A stretch of 64,000 nucleotides of DNA from Conexibacter sp. S30A1 (lineage in GTDB: Bacteria; Actinomycetota; Thermoleophilia; Solirubrobacterales; Solirubrobacteraceae), in contig NZ_CP097127.1 of the NCBI RefSeq assembly GCF_023330665.1, positions 3,348,001 to 3,412,000 on the forward strand, given 5' to 3'. How positions within the stretch are numbered: the first letter of the stretch is position 1; the number at the start of each line of letters is the position of its first letter. The notes beneath the pieces were generated by a model. It saw nothing but the letters and a program-made list of their open reading frames with translations. It had not been told where the DNA came from and searched no databases. Of this stretch, positions 52,975 through 64,000 are shown in pieces. A program made the position numbers and the translations under genes.

Positions 52975-54123
52975 ATGGTTGCCCAGTCCGAGAGTCCGCG
53001 CAGGCTGGGCCGCAGGACAGTGTTGGATGGTCTGCGCGGCCTGGCGATCCTGCTGGTCATGTTGATGCACACCGACGTGCTGCACAACGGCTACGTTGGC
53101 GTCGACCTGTTCTTCGCGCTCTCGGGCTTCCTGATCACCAGCCTCCTGTATGAGGAGTGGGACCGCGACGGTGTCATCCGGCTGCAGCACTTCTATGCTC
53201 GTCGCGCACGGCGTCTGCTGCCAGCGCTCGGAGTCCTGATCGTGCTCGCGCTGATTGCCAACACCGTTTGCTACCAGCTCACGGGATGGCCGTTTGCCGT
53301 CAAGGCGCTGGCCAGCGTCACGTTCGTCAGCAATTGGCTGGCGGCGACCGGCCACGGCGCCAGCCTCGGGAGCTTCAATCCGACCTGGTCGCTGGCGCAG
53401 GAGGAGCAGTTTTACCTGCTTTGGCCGCCGCTCTTGCTGCTGGTGCTGCGGCGCGGGACCGGGCCACGACAGGTGGCAATGCTGCTCGCGGCGGCAATCG
53501 TGCTGCTCCTGGTGCTGGCGCCGATCGGCCGTGGTCATGGCTACGGGATCTACTACTCGCCCGCGGCGCGATCGGCTGAGCTGCTCGCCGGATGCCTCGC
53601 GGCTGTCGCCTGGCGGCACCGACTGGCGCGGCTGCCCGAGTGTGCCCTGGCCCGCTTGCCGGTGCGGATGCGGTCCGTCGCGGCGGGTGCCACAGGCCTG
53701 CGCGCGACGCTGGCCATGGTCCTGGCCTGCCTGCTCATGGGGCTGTTGCTTGACCGTGAGCTGCCCAGCGTCGAGGCTTATCTGAGCACTTGCGGGATCG
53801 GCATCGGGCTGATCGTGCTGCTTCTCGGCGCCCCGGCAAGTCTGCCGGCCCGCGCGCTTTCGCTCGGCCCCCTGCGCTTTCTCGGCCGGATCAGCTACGG
53901 GCTGTACCTGTTTCACCTGCTGGTGCGCAACGTTGTGTATCACTACCTACCGGCAGGCTCCGTCTATGTGAACGCGGCCGTCACATTCGCCATCAGCATC
54001 GGTCTGGCGACGCTCAGCTGGCGGCTTATCGAGTCGCGGGTGTTGTACGGCTCGGCCTCGGTGCGGCAACGCAAGCTGCGGCGCCGCCAGCGCCACCGTC
54101 TGCAGCCGGCCCGTGCCTCATGA
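52975..54123 (+). CDS. Acyltransferase-3 (OafA/YrhL-like) membrane acyltransferase
   Basis: 382 residues with about ten membrane helices. The N-terminal LDGLRGLAILLVMLMHTD holds the catalytic-type His and Arg of the family. It continues with GVDLFFALSGFLITSLLYEE, HFYARRARRLLPAL (RxxR), and NPTWSLAQEEQFYLLWPP. Such proteins O-acylate cell-surface glycans or lipids. No SGNH domain is attached. Its place between secY and adk interrupts a conserved gene order; it may be a later insertion. The C-terminal tail is basic and cytoplasmic. Confidence 0.9.
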   Translation: MVAQSESPRRLGRRTVLDGLRGLAILLVMLMHTDVLHNGYVGVDLFFALSGFLITSLLYEEWDRDGVIRLQHFYARRARRLLPALGVLIVLALIANTVCYQLTGWPFAVKALASVTFVSNWLAATGHGASLGSFNPTWSLAQEEQFYLLWPPLLLLVLRRGTGPRQVAMLLAAAIVLLLVLAPIGRGHGYGIYYSPAARSAELLAGCLAAVAWRHRLARLPECALARLPVRMRSVAAGATGLRATLAMVLACLLMGLLLDRELPSVEAYLSTCGIGIGLIVLLLGAPASLPARALSLGPLRFLGRISYGLYLFHLLVRNVVYHYLPAGSVYVNAAVTFAISIGLATLSWRLIESRVLYGSASVRQRKLRRRQRHRLQPARAS

Positions 54124-54170
54124 GCGCTGCCCGCGTACGCTCTCGACGGCCTGTCGGTGTCCCTGCCCGA

Positions 54171-54176
54171 TATGAT
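54171..54176 (+). promoter_or_regulatory. Candidate adk -10 box (TATGAT)
   Basis: TATGAT ends 9 nt before the adk ATG; the interval is CCCCACCCC with no SD, so a leaderless or near-leaderless mRNA is likely. Confidence 0.5.
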
Positions 54177-54185
54177 CCCCACCCC

Positions 54186-54863
54186 ATGGCCCGGCAGCTC
54201 AACCTGATCCTGGTAGGACCCCCCGGTGCCGGTAAGGGAACGCAGGCCGAACGCCTCCAGTCGGACTTCGGGCTGGCGTACATAGCGACCGGGGAGATGT
54301 TGCGTGCGAATGTCAAGGCTCAGACCGAGCTCGGCATGGCCGCCAAGCAACACATGGACGCTGGCGGCCTGGTACCGGATGATCTGATCCTGGCCATGAC
54401 GGCCGAGCGGCTGGAGGAGGATGACACGCGCGATGGCTTCATCCTGGACGGCTTCCCGCGGAACCTGGCCCAGGCTGGTGCGCTCGAGCGCCAGCTGCAG
54501 CAGCAGGGTCGTCGCATCACGGCCGTGCTGCTGATCGAGGTGCCGGACGAGGAGATCGTCAAGCGCATTGCCGGGCGTCGGGTCTGTGTCAAGAACGGGC
54601 ACAACTATCACGTCGATTACGACCCCCCAAAACTGCCTGATGTCTGCGACCAGGACGGGTCGCGCCTGATCCAGCGTGACGATGACAAGCCTGAGGTGGT
54701 TCAGCGGCGCCTGCTGGTCTACCACGAACAGACAGCCCCACTGATCAGCTACTACGAGGACCGTGGCCTGCTGCGCCGTGTCGACGGGATGCGAGCACCG
54801 GGCGAGGTGCACGACCACATCCGGGCGCTGATCGCCACGCTGCTGCTGGAGGACTCGCTGTAG
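54186..54863 (+). CDS. adk: Adenylate kinase
   Basis: 225 residues from ATG 54186. P-loop GPPGAGKGT (11-19), NMP-binding region with LDGFPRN (88-93), and a long LID (GRRVCVKNGHNYH ... PDVCDQDG). Of the usual zinc-LID ligands only Cys134, Cys154 and Asp157 remain; Asn replaces the second Cys, so zinc binding is doubtful. It interconverts ATP+AMP and 2 ADP. The frame open upstream is inside the acyltransferase gene. Confidence 0.96.
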   Translation: MARQLNLILVGPPGAGKGTQAERLQSDFGLAYIATGEMLRANVKAQTELGMAAKQHMDAGGLVPDDLILAMTAERLEEDDTRDGFILDGFPRNLAQAGALERQLQQQGRRITAVLLIEVPDEEIVKRIAGRRVCVKNGHNYHVDYDPPKLPDVCDQDGSRLIQRDDDKPEVVQRRLLVYHEQTAPLISYYEDRGLLRRVDGMRAPGEVHDHIRALIATLLLEDSL

Positions 54864-54876
54864 GCGGGCCGACGGC

Positions 54877-54882
54877 TACGCT
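54877..54882 (+). promoter_or_regulatory. Candidate map -10 box (TACGCT)
   Basis: TACGCT ends 11 nt before the map ATG; no SD between. Confidence 0.35.
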
Positions 54883-54893
54883 TGTGAGCACCA

Positions 54894-55679
54894 ATGGCGA
54901 TCATCAAGAAGACACCCGAGCAGATCGAACAGATGGCGGCAGCCGGAGAGGTTCTGGTTCGCACACTGGATCTTTTGGCGTCGAAGATTCGCTCTGGCGT
55001 CAGCACGCTCGAGCTTGATCAGGCGGCAGAGCGCTTCATCCGCTCGCAGGGGTGCGAACCGGCCTTCAAGGGCTACCACGGGTTCCCCGGTTCCATCTGT
55101 GCCTCGCCGAACTCGATGGTCGTGCACGGCATCCCCGGCGACTACCGGCTGGAACGGGGCGACATCCTCTCAGTCGATGTGGGTGTCGTGAAAGATGGCT
55201 GGGTGGCTGACGCGGCGCGGACCTTTCCCGTCGGCTCCATCTCGCCCGTGGCCGAGCGGTTGCTTGCGGTTACCGAGGAGTCTCTGCACCTTGCCGTGGC
55301 CCAGTGTGTGCCCGGCAAGCATCTGGGCGACATCGGCCACGCGGTCCAGCACCACGTGGAAAAGGAAAACGGTTTCTCCGTGGTTCGAACATTGGTCGGG
55401 CACGGAGTTGGTCGTCAGATGCACGAGGATCCTCAGGTTCCCAACTACGGGAAGGCCGGTACCGGCGTCCTGCTGGAGGCGGGTATGGTGCTGGCGGTAG
55501 AGCCGATGGTCACCGTGGGACAGCGCGATGTGCACGTGGGCGAAGACAACTGGTCGATCTACTCAGACGACGGGTCGCTCGCCGCGCACTTCGAGTTCAC
55601 CATTGCGGTCACGCCGCAGGGGCCGCGGATCCTCACGCCCTGGCACCAGGCGAAGGCCGGGGCGCGCGCTGCGGCGTGA
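54894..55679 (+). CDS. map: Methionine aminopeptidase type I
   Basis: 261 residues. Metal ligands fit the family: LSVDVGVVKDGWVADAARTF (two Asp), GHGVGRQMHEDP (His), LAVEPMV (Glu) and DGSLAAHFEFTIAV (Glu). Substrate-pocket AFKGYHGFPGSICASPNSMVVHGIP is typical. It removes N-terminal Met. Follows adk after 30 bp, but infA, usually next, is missing here. Confidence 0.96.
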   Translation: MAIIKKTPEQIEQMAAAGEVLVRTLDLLASKIRSGVSTLELDQAAERFIRSQGCEPAFKGYHGFPGSICASPNSMVVHGIPGDYRLERGDILSVDVGVVKDGWVADAARTFPVGSISPVAERLLAVTEESLHLAVAQCVPGKHLGDIGHAVQHHVEKENGFSVVRTLVGHGVGRQMHEDPQVPNYGKAGTGVLLEAGMVLAVEPMVTVGQRDVHVGEDNWSIYSDDGSLAAHFEFTIAVTPQGPRILTPWHQAKAGARAAA

Positions 55680-55688
55680 GCACCAGCT

Positions 55689-55697
55689 TGCTACTAT
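55689..55697 (+). promoter_or_regulatory. Candidate rpmJ operon promoter, extended -10 (TGcTACTAT)
   Basis: Just after the map stop, with ~120 nt of leader to rpmJ that includes a 7-bp hairpin (55754-55760 with 55767-55773). Marks a new transcription unit for the alpha genes. Confidence 0.5.
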
Positions 55698-55826
55698 GAC
55701 CCTTTGCGCTCGCGGCGCCTGGTTGCGCTGCGTGCGTAGCCCGTCGCGGTAGCGGCGACCTGAAGCGGTCGCCAGAGCCGTCGGCGCGGATCCAGAGCCA
55801 ATAACTCACGACGAGAGCGAAGCGAC

Positions 55827-55940
55827 GTGAAAGTACGACCGTCGGTCAAGCCGATGTGCGAAAAATGCAAGATCATCCGCCGTCACGGGCGTGTCCTGGT
55901 GATCTGCTCCAACCCGCGACATAAACAGCGGCAGGGCTGA
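55827..55940 (+). CDS. rpmJ: 50S ribosomal protein L36 (bL36), zinc-binding form
   Basis: 37 residues from GTG 55827: [36 protein letters not shown]. Zinc ligands C11, C14, C27 and H32 are intact. Four bases before rpsM. It was found by direct reading of the short frame. Confidence 0.97.
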   Translation: MKVRPSVKPMCEKCKIIRRHGRVLVICSNPRHKQRQG

Positions 55941-55944
55941 GAGC

Positions 55945-56328
55945 ATGGCGCGCATTGCCGGAGTCAACATCCCGCTCAACAAGCGTGTCGAGATCGGTCT
56001 GACCTACATCTACGGCATCGGCCGTCCGACCTCCAATCGCCTGCTGGCGGAGCTCGGGATCGAGCCCGATCGCAAGGTCAGGGACCTCACCGAGGACGAG
56101 GTCGTGAAACTGCGCGACCTGATCGACAAATCGGCGGTCGTCGAGGGTGACCTCCGTCGCGAACGCTCCCAGAACATCAAACGCCTGCAGGAGATCGGCT
56201 GCTACCGCGGCCTGCGCCATCGGCGCGGCCTGCCTGTGCATGGCCAGAACACAAAGACCAACGCGCGTACACGCAAGGGCCCGAAGCGCATGCAGGTGGC
56301 CGGCAAGAAGAAGGCAGGTAAGAAGTAG
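55945..56328 (+). CDS. rpsM: 30S ribosomal protein S13 (uS13)
   Basis: 127 residues: [52 protein letters not shown], then [31 protein letters not shown] and a Lys-rich tail. Contacts the P-site tRNA and forms intersubunit bridges. Confidence 0.97.
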   Translation: MARIAGVNIPLNKRVEIGLTYIYGIGRPTSNRLLAELGIEPDRKVRDLTEDEVVKLRDLIDKSAVVEGDLRRERSQNIKRLQEIGCYRGLRHRRGLPVHGQNTKTNARTRKGPKRMQVAGKKKAGKK

Positions 56329-56331
56329 CCA

Positions 56332-56730
56332 ATGAGCCCCGCTCCCCGTAGGCCGCAGCGAGGCCGCCGTCGCGTTCGCAAGAACATTCCCGTCGGCCAA
56401 GCGCACATCAAGACCTCGTTCAACAACACCATCGTGTCGCTGACTGACCGCGAGGGCAACGTGATTGCCTGGGAGTCGGCCGGCGGCGCTGGCTTCAAGG
56501 GTTCGCGCAAGTCCACGCCCTTCGCCGCGCAGGTGACGGCCGATGCGGCCGCACGCAAGGGCATTGAGCACGGCCTGCAGAAGGTCGAAGTCTTCGTCAA
56601 GGGTCCTGGGTCGGGGCGCGAGACGGCGATCCGCTCGCTCCAGGCTGCGGGCTTGGAGGTCACCGGCGTCAAGGACGTCACGCCGCAAGCGCACAACGGC
56701 TGCCGTCCCCGCAAGCGCAGGAGGGTTTAG
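56332..56730 (+). CDS. rpsK: 30S ribosomal protein S11 (uS11)
   Basis: 132 residues: [60 protein letters not shown], ending [17 protein letters not shown]. Platform protein near the E site. Confidence 0.97.
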   Translation: MSPAPRRPQRGRRRVRKNIPVGQAHIKTSFNNTIVSLTDREGNVIAWESAGGAGFKGSRKSTPFAAQVTADAAARKGIEHGLQKVEVFVKGPGSGRETAIRSLQAAGLEVTGVKDVTPQAHNGCRPRKRRRV

Positions 56731-56734
56731 GAGC

Positions 56735-57355
56735 ATGGCTAGAGACACTGGACCGCAGTGCAAGCAGTGCCGGCGCGAGGGGCAGAAACTGTTCCTCAAG
56801 GGCGAGCGCTGTCTGACCGACAAGTGCGGCGTCGAGCGTCGCGGGTATCCGCCGGGCGAGCACGGCCGCGGGCGTCAGAAGCAGAGCGAGTACCGTCTGC
56901 AGCTGCGCGAGAAGCAGAAGGCCAAGCGCTACTACGGCGTGCTCGAGAGGCAGTTCCGGATCTACTACGAGAAGGCCTCCCGCCAGCCCGGTATCACCGG
57001 TGAGAACCTGCTGCGCACGCTCGAGTGCCGTTTTGACAACGTGCTCGTGCGGCTTGGCTTCGCGGCCTCGCGACGCCAGGCCAGGCAGCTGATCCTGCAC
57101 GGGCACTGGACGATCAACGGTCGCCGGGTGAACATACCGAGCTACCAGATGCGCGACGGCGATGTCATTGCGATCGCGGCCAGCTCGTCTGCCACCCAGC
57201 TGATCCGCGACGCGACCGAGCTCACCGGCCAGGTTCCCGCCTGGCTGCAGGCCGATCACGACTCGCTGACGGCGAAGGTGCTCCGACGGCCGGAACGGCG
57301 AGAGATCGCGGCTCCGGTGCAGGAGCAGCTGATCGTCGAGCTGTACTCGAAGTAA
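56735..57355 (+). CDS. rpsD: 30S ribosomal protein S4 (uS4), zinc-binding form
   Basis: 206 residues from ATG 56735. N-terminal four-Cys zinc site (CKQCRREG...ERCLTDKCG) and S4 RNA-binding domain LECRFDNVLVRLGFAASRRQARQLILHGHWTINGRRVNIPSY. Primary 16S-binding protein; represses the alpha operon in E. coli. The frame open upstream lies in rpsK. Confidence 0.97.
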   Translation: MARDTGPQCKQCRREGQKLFLKGERCLTDKCGVERRGYPPGEHGRGRQKQSEYRLQLREKQKAKRYYGVLERQFRIYYEKASRQPGITGENLLRTLECRFDNVLVRLGFAASRRQARQLILHGHWTINGRRVNIPSYQMRDGDVIAIAASSSATQLIRDATELTGQVPAWLQADHDSLTAKVLRRPERREIAAPVQEQLIVELYSK

Positions 57356-57459
57356 ACAACCTTTCCCTGCCGCGTGCGGGTGGCGCAGCCGCCACGCGCG
57401 CGGCCTCGAAGCGCCGGTCTGCGGGCCGGCACCAGAACCCACGATGCTAGGAACGCGCG

Positions 57460-58443
57460 ATGCTTGACTTCCAAGTCCCCCGAATCACCAGCGAGTCAGT
57501 CGAAGAGAACCGCGGCTCTTTCACGATCGAGCCGCTCGACCGCGGCTTCGGCTACACGTTCGGCAACTCGTTGCGGCGCGTGCTGCTCTCGTCGCTGGCT
57601 GGCGCGGCGGTCACGAGTGTGAGGATTGAGGGTGTCGCGCACGAGTTCTCCACGATCAAGGGTGTCAAGGAGGACGTCACCGACATCGTCCTGAACCTGA
57701 AGGGGATCGTGTGCCGGATGCACTCCGATGCCAGCGAGGTCGAGGCGCCACTGGTCGTCAGCGGCCCCGGCGAGATCACCGCCAAGGACATCGATCTGCC
57801 CTCCGGTGTCGAGATCCTCAATCCCGACGCGCACATCGCCACGCTCGAGAAGCAGACCAAGCTCGAGGTCTACCTCACGATCGGGCGCGGCCGTGGCTAC
57901 CGCCCCGCCGAGGAGAACAAGTCGCCTGACCAACCCATCGGCGTGATCCCGATCGACTCGATCTTCTCGCCGGTGCGACGCGTCGCCTACAACGTCGAGC
58001 AGGCGCGCGTGGGGCAGCGGACCGACTTTGACAAGCTCACGCTCGACATCGAGACCGACGGCTCGATCGACCCGCACGCCGCGCTCCGCGAAGCGGCCGA
58101 GATCCTGATCTCGCAGCTGGCGATCTTCACCGACGCTGAGCGCGTGATCGAGCTGCGCGACAGTCACACGAGCGGCATCCTCGACACCGGACTGGCCGGA
58201 ATCGACGCGTTGCACGGTGTTGGCGGCCGCGCGCCGAGCGCGATGGACGACATCCTGATCGAGGAGCTCGAGCTTGGCGTGCGCTCCTATAACTGCCTGA
58301 AGCGCGCCGGGATCCAGACAGTGGGAGACCTCGTGTCCCGCAGCGAGGGTGAGCTCAACGCGATCCCGAACTTCGGCAAGAAGTCGATCGACGAGGTCAT
58401 CGAGACCCTGCAGGCACGCGGCCTCACGCTGCGCGACGGCTAA
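57460..58443 (+). CDS. rpoA: RNA polymerase alpha subunit
   Basis: 327 residues. N-terminal assembly domain: [65 protein letters not shown]. Flexible linker near residue 235-250, then C-terminal HhH domain [49 protein letters not shown], which binds UP elements and activators. 104 bp after rpsD. Confidence 0.97.
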   Translation: MLDFQVPRITSESVEENRGSFTIEPLDRGFGYTFGNSLRRVLLSSLAGAAVTSVRIEGVAHEFSTIKGVKEDVTDIVLNLKGIVCRMHSDASEVEAPLVVSGPGEITAKDIDLPSGVEILNPDAHIATLEKQTKLEVYLTIGRGRGYRPAEENKSPDQPIGVIPIDSIFSPVRRVAYNVEQARVGQRTDFDKLTLDIETDGSIDPHAALREAAEILISQLAIFTDAERVIELRDSHTSGILDTGLAGIDALHGVGGRAPSAMDDILIEELELGVRSYNCLKRAGIQTVGDLVSRSEGELNAIPNFGKKSIDEVIETLQARGLTLRDG

Positions 58444-58471
58444 GCTATCGCGAGTCACAAGGACCTATTCC

Positions 58472-58825
58472 ATGCGTCACCAACGAAACCGATACCAGCT
58501 CTCGCGCAGCTCCGCACACCGTAAGTCGCTGCTGATGAACCTCTCCAAGGAAGTCATCGAGCATGAGCGCATCGAGACGACCGAGGCCAAGGCCAAGGCC
58601 GTCAAGCCCGAGCTCGAGAAGCTCATCACGCTCGCCAAGCGCGGTGACCTCCACGCCCGCCGGCAGGCTCTGTCGGCGCTCGGCCAGGACAAGTTCGCGG
58701 TCTACAAGCTCTTCGAGGAGGTTGCGCCGCGCTACAGCGCTCGTGATGGCGGCTACACCCGCATCCTCAAGCTCGGGCCACGGCGCTCGGACTCGACCGA
58801 GATGGTCCTGCTCGAGCTGGTCTGA
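58472..58825 (+). CDS. rplQ: 50S ribosomal protein L17 (bL17)
   Basis: 117 residues from ATG 58472: [70 protein letters not shown], ending [24 protein letters not shown]. Last gene of the alpha cluster. Confidence 0.97.
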   Translation: MRHQRNRYQLSRSSAHRKSLLMNLSKEVIEHERIETTEAKAKAVKPELEKLITLAKRGDLHARRQALSALGQDKFAVYKLFEEVAPRYSARDGGYTRILKLGPRRSDSTEMVLLELV

Positions 58826-58904
58826 CCGGCGCCGGCTAGCGCTGGTCACCGCTCACGGGAGCGGAGCGAGGCGGTCGGACAGGCGCGCAGACGCGCCGTG
58901 CCGC

Positions 58905-58910
58905 GATACT
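58905..58910 (+). promoter_or_regulatory. Candidate truA -10 box (GATACT)
   Basis: GATACT ends 6 nt before the truA GTG; same hexamer as before the gene at 4319. Points to a leaderless truA transcript. Confidence 0.45.
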
Positions 58911-58916
58911 GCGCCG

Positions 58917-59666
58917 GTGAGCGCCAGGCTGACGATCGAATACGACGGCACGAACTTCGCGGGCTGGGCCGCCCAGCCAGGCCAGCGGACCGTCCAGGCT
59001 GAGCTCGAGCGCGCGCTGCAGACTGTGCTGCGCCACCCGGTGGCGCTCACGGTGGCCGGGCGCACCGACGCCGGTGTGCACGCCAGCGCTCAGGTCGCCT
59101 CCCATGCAGGTGAGGCTGCCCCGCTGGGCAGCCTCAACGCCCTGCTGCCGGCCGACGTGGCGGTCATCGCCTCCGAGCCCGCGGCCGAAGGCTTTGATGC
59201 GCGACGCGACTGCACCTCGCGCGCCTACCGCTACCGCGTCCTGGCGCGGCCGGCACGGCCGGCACTCGATCGCGCGCGAACGCTGCACTGGCGCTACCCA
59301 ATCGACCGCGCGGCGCTCGAGGCGTGCGCGGCGCTGCTGGTCGGCACGCATGACTTCCGCGCGTTCACGCCGGCCGACACCTACCACGTGCGCTTCGAGC
59401 GCGACGTCTACGCGGCGCGGTGGCTGGTCACGGAGCACGACGTGCTGGAGTTCTGGATCGAGGCTGACACCTTCATGCGCCACATGAACCGCGTGCTCGT
59501 CGGCACGATGCTGGAGGTCGCTCGCGGCCGACGATCGCTCGAGCAGTTCGGGCGGCTGCTGGACGGCGCCCCGCGGGCGCAGGCTGGCCCCACGGCCCCC
59601 GCGTGCGGCCTCTGCTTCGCCGGCGCCGGCTACGGCGGCCGGCGGCTGCTCAGCCGGCCGGGCTGA
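58917..59666 (+). CDS. truA: tRNA pseudouridine(38-40) synthase
   Basis: 249 residues from GTG 58917: ARLTIEYDGTNFAGWAAQPGQRTVQAELERALQ, catalytic Asp51 in AGRTDAGVHA, RAYRYRVL, and FMRHMNRVLVGTMLEVARGRRSLEQFGRLL. It modifies the tRNA anticodon stem. The larger in-frame ORF from 58563 is inside rplQ. The 3' end overlaps the convergent gene by 17 bp. Confidence 0.95.
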   Translation: MSARLTIEYDGTNFAGWAAQPGQRTVQAELERALQTVLRHPVALTVAGRTDAGVHASAQVASHAGEAAPLGSLNALLPADVAVIASEPAAEGFDARRDCTSRAYRYRVLARPARPALDRARTLHWRYPIDRAALEACAALLVGTHDFRAFTPADTYHVRFERDVYAARWLVTEHDVLEFWIEADTFMRHMNRVLVGTMLEVARGRRSLEQFGRLLDGAPRAQAGPTAPACGLCFAGAGYGGRRLLSRPG

Positions 59667-60117
59667 GCGCGACCAGCGCGCTGCGCAGATCCCTGACGTG
59701 CGAGCTGTCGATCGAAACCAGGCAGTTGGCGTAGGCCACAGGCTGGACGCTGCCGCCCGCATAGATCGAAGCCTCGCTCGTGCACTCCGCGTCGCGGTAG
59801 CCCAACCAGTCCGTGGTGGCCCGGATGAACGCCAGCCGGCCGGAGGTGCCGAGTCGGGCAAACGCCTTCGCGTTGAGCGTGTCGATCGTCCTGTCGATGC
59901 TCAGCACCCGGTGTTCGGCGCAGCCCTCGATCTGCAGCGTGGTACGGGGGTTCTTGGGGCAGTGAAGGAGCGTGAAGTGCTCGTGCACCAGCGGCGGTGC
60001 GATACGCGTCTTGGCCTGGCTGCCCGCGGGGGCGAGCAGCGTCAGGGCGAGCGCGACTGCGCAGGCGGTCAGGGCACCGCCGAGTGCCGTGGCCATGGGG
60101 AACCGTCGTAGCAACAT
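59650..60117 (-). CDS. Secreted LprI/DUF1311-like protein
   Basis: 155 residues from ATG 60117, with a signal peptide (LLRRFPMATALGGALTACAVALALTLLAPAGSQA). The mature part has four Cys (HCPKNP, GCAEHR, ECTSEA, NCLVS) and the family-like helix ...TDWLGYRDAECTSEASIYAGGSVQPVAYANC, matching the LprI N-terminal domain (DUF1311) linked in mycobacteria to lysozyme inhibition. There is a Cys in the hydrophobic core but no clear lipobox, so it is probably secreted or periplasmic-face rather than lipidated. Confidence 0.75.
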   Translation of the reverse strand: MLLRRFPMATALGGALTACAVALALTLLAPAGSQAKTRIAPPLVHEHFTLLHCPKNPRTTLQIEGCAEHRVLSIDRTIDTLNAKAFARLGTSGRLAFIRATTDWLGYRDAECTSEASIYAGGSVQPVAYANCLVSIDSSHVRDLRSALVALSPAG

Positions 60118-60185
60118 GCACGACCATCTAAGCAACCCGCGCGGCGGCACATCGGCCCGCCGCCGCGCGCTCTAGCCTTGGTGTC

Positions 60186-63082
<2,897 letters not shown>

Positions 63083-63105
63083 TGATGAGGGGGCTAATCG
63101 AGAGG

Positions 63106-63126
63106 TAGCAAATGATTTGCTAGCAT
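63106..63126 (+). promoter_or_regulatory. 17-bp palindromic operator overlapping MFS -10
   Basis: TAGCAAAT-G-ATTTGCTA (63106-63122) is a perfect palindrome. Its right end overlaps TAGCAT (63121-63126), a -10 candidate ending 7 nt before the MFS ATG. The size and symmetry fit a MarR- or TetR-type repressor; the regulator is not in the window. Confidence 0.7.
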
Positions 63127-63133
63127 CACTTAT

Positions 63134-64000
63134 ATGACAGAGACATTGAGCGCAGCCGCCTTCGAGGCGCAAGACACAGACCGCATTCCCCGCCACGTCT
63201 GGATCATCTCCGGTGTGGCCATGCTCGGGGCCGTGATGTCGATCCTGGACACGACGATCGTCAACGTGGCGCTCGCCACGCTCGGCAAGCAGCTGCACTC
63301 GAGCCTCGCCAACATCCAGTGGGTGATCACCGGCTACATGCTCGCGCTGGCCGCGGTCATCCCGGTCACCGGCTGGGCATCCCGGCGCTTCGGCGCCAAG
63401 CCGCTGTTCCTGATCTCGCTGACGCTGTTCACGCTGGGCTCACTGATGTGCGGGCTCTCGACCTCCGCCACCGAGCTGATCTTCTTCCGCGTGCTGCAGG
63501 GCGTTGGTGGCGGCATGATCATGCCGCTCGCGCAGATCCTGATGGCTGATGCCGCCGGCCCCAGGCGGATGGGGCGGGTGATGGCGCTCGTCGCGGTGCC
63601 GATGATGCTCGCGCCGACGCTTGGACCGCTGATCGGCGGTGTCCTCATCCAGACCCTGAGCTGGCACTGGATCTTCTTCGTGAACATCGTGGTCGGCGCC
63701 TTCGCCATCCCGCTCTCGTTCAGGCTGCTGCCCTCGCCGGCGCGCGCGCAGCGGACGACCGAGACGCTTGACTTCCTCGGTCTTGCGCTGATGTCCACCG
63801 GGCTCGTCGGCATCACCTATGGCCTCGCGGAGGCCGGCACCTATGGGAGTTTCAACAACACCCACGTGTGGCTGCCGGTCGGGGTCGGAGTGGTGCTCGT
63901 AGCCGCCTTCGTGCTGCACGCCCTGCGGATCAAGAGCCCGTTGCTGGACCTCCATCTCTACCGGCGCCTGCACTTCTCGGCGGCATCGATCGTGATGTTC
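63134..64000 (+). CDS. MFS exporter, DHA2 (EmrB/QacA) type, cut by window end
   Basis: 289 codons are present and the frame is open to the edge. MFS/DHA2 motifs: AMLGAVMSILDTTIVNVAL (motif D1), WVITGYMLALAAVIPVTGWASRRFGAK (motif A), FFRVLQGVGGGMIMPLAQ (motif B) and APTLGPLIGGVL (motif C, proton antiport). Six or more helices are visible. These pumps export drugs, dyes or other hydrophobic compounds. The upstream palindrome indicates repressor control. Start at ATG 63134, likely leaderless. Confidence 0.92.
   Translation, partial: MTETLSAAAFEAQDTDRIPRHVWIISGVAMLGAVMSILDTTIVNVALATLGKQLHSSLANIQWVITGYMLALAAVIPVTGWASRRFGAKPLFLISLTLFTLGSLMCGLSTSATELIFFRVLQGVGGGMIMPLAQILMADAAGPRRMGRVMALVAVPMMLAPTLGPLIGGVLIQTLSWHWIFFVNIVVGAFAIPLSFRLLPSPARAQRTTETLDFLGLALMSTGLVGITYGLAEAGTYGSFNNTHVWLPVGVGVVLVAAFVLHALRIKSPLLDLHLYRRLHFSAASIVMF

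Noticed and set aside
52897..53943. 348-codon antisense ORF opposite the acyltransferase
   Set aside because: Gln/His/Arg-rich shadow without motifs; the + strand frame has clear acyltransferase-3 motifs.

Overview
The window is a GC-rich bacterial chromosome segment carrying most of the core transcription and translation gene clusters on the + strand, with accessory blocks between them. Gene order (rpmG-secE-nusG-rplKA-rplJL ... rpoBC ... rpsLG-fusA-tuf-S10-spc-alpha), class-type ribosomal proteins with intact zinc motifs, a PucR-type regulator, a PiT/DUF47 pair and a DUF2237 protein point to Actinomycetota. The broken-up clusters and overall style suggest a deep lineage such as Thermoleophilia/Solirubrobacterales; that placement is inference and no 16S gene is present.

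Layout: 1-5293 holds a phosphate permease end with its DUF47 partner, a universal stress protein, a LysR regulator, a methyltransferase, a GAP-family membrane protein and a 2-hydroxyacid dehydrogenase. 5462-9047 is rpmG-secE-nusG-rplK-rplA then rplJ-rplL behind a long leader. 9120-11147 holds three unrelated genes that separate rplJL from rpoBC. 11452-19359 is rpoB-rpoC, both starting at TTG and both with acidic C-terminal tails. 19646-23724 holds a DMT-type transporter, a class III aminotransferase and a PucR regulator. 23799-28887 is a polyhydroxyalkanoate (PHA) block: 3-hydroxybutyrate dehydrogenase, XRE regulator, PhaC-like hydrolase, phasin, acetoacetyl-CoA reductase, PhaC and a PhaE-like coiled-coil protein. 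28984-30635 is a divergent Lrp regulator/alanine dehydrogenase pair. 30823-32397 is an intact insertion sequence with 16-bp inverted repeats and a 5-bp target duplication. 32512-36407 holds a DUF2237 protein, a 598-residue protein of unknown function and a secreted protein.

36569-58825 contains rpsL-rpsG, a 459-bp gap with two T-tailed terminators, fusA-tuf, the S10/spc genes to secY, an inserted membrane acyltransferase, adk, map, and rpmJ-rpsM-rpsK-rpsD-rpoA-rplQ (no infA). truA, a secreted LprI-like protein, surE, ligA and the start of an MFS exporter close the window.

The most unusual features are: long low-complexity extensions on three neighbouring ribosomal proteins (uL22 N-terminal with 48-bp tandem repeats, uS3 C-terminal RGG-like with 30-bp repeats, uS17 N-terminal); acidic tails on both large RNA polymerase subunits; a split str operon with a candidate small RNA and a candidate fusA attenuator; an identical 18-mer hairpin core in three intergenic spaces; and many genes with a TANNNT-like box 6-12 nt before the start codon and no Shine-Dalgarno sequence, suggesting widespread leaderless transcription.
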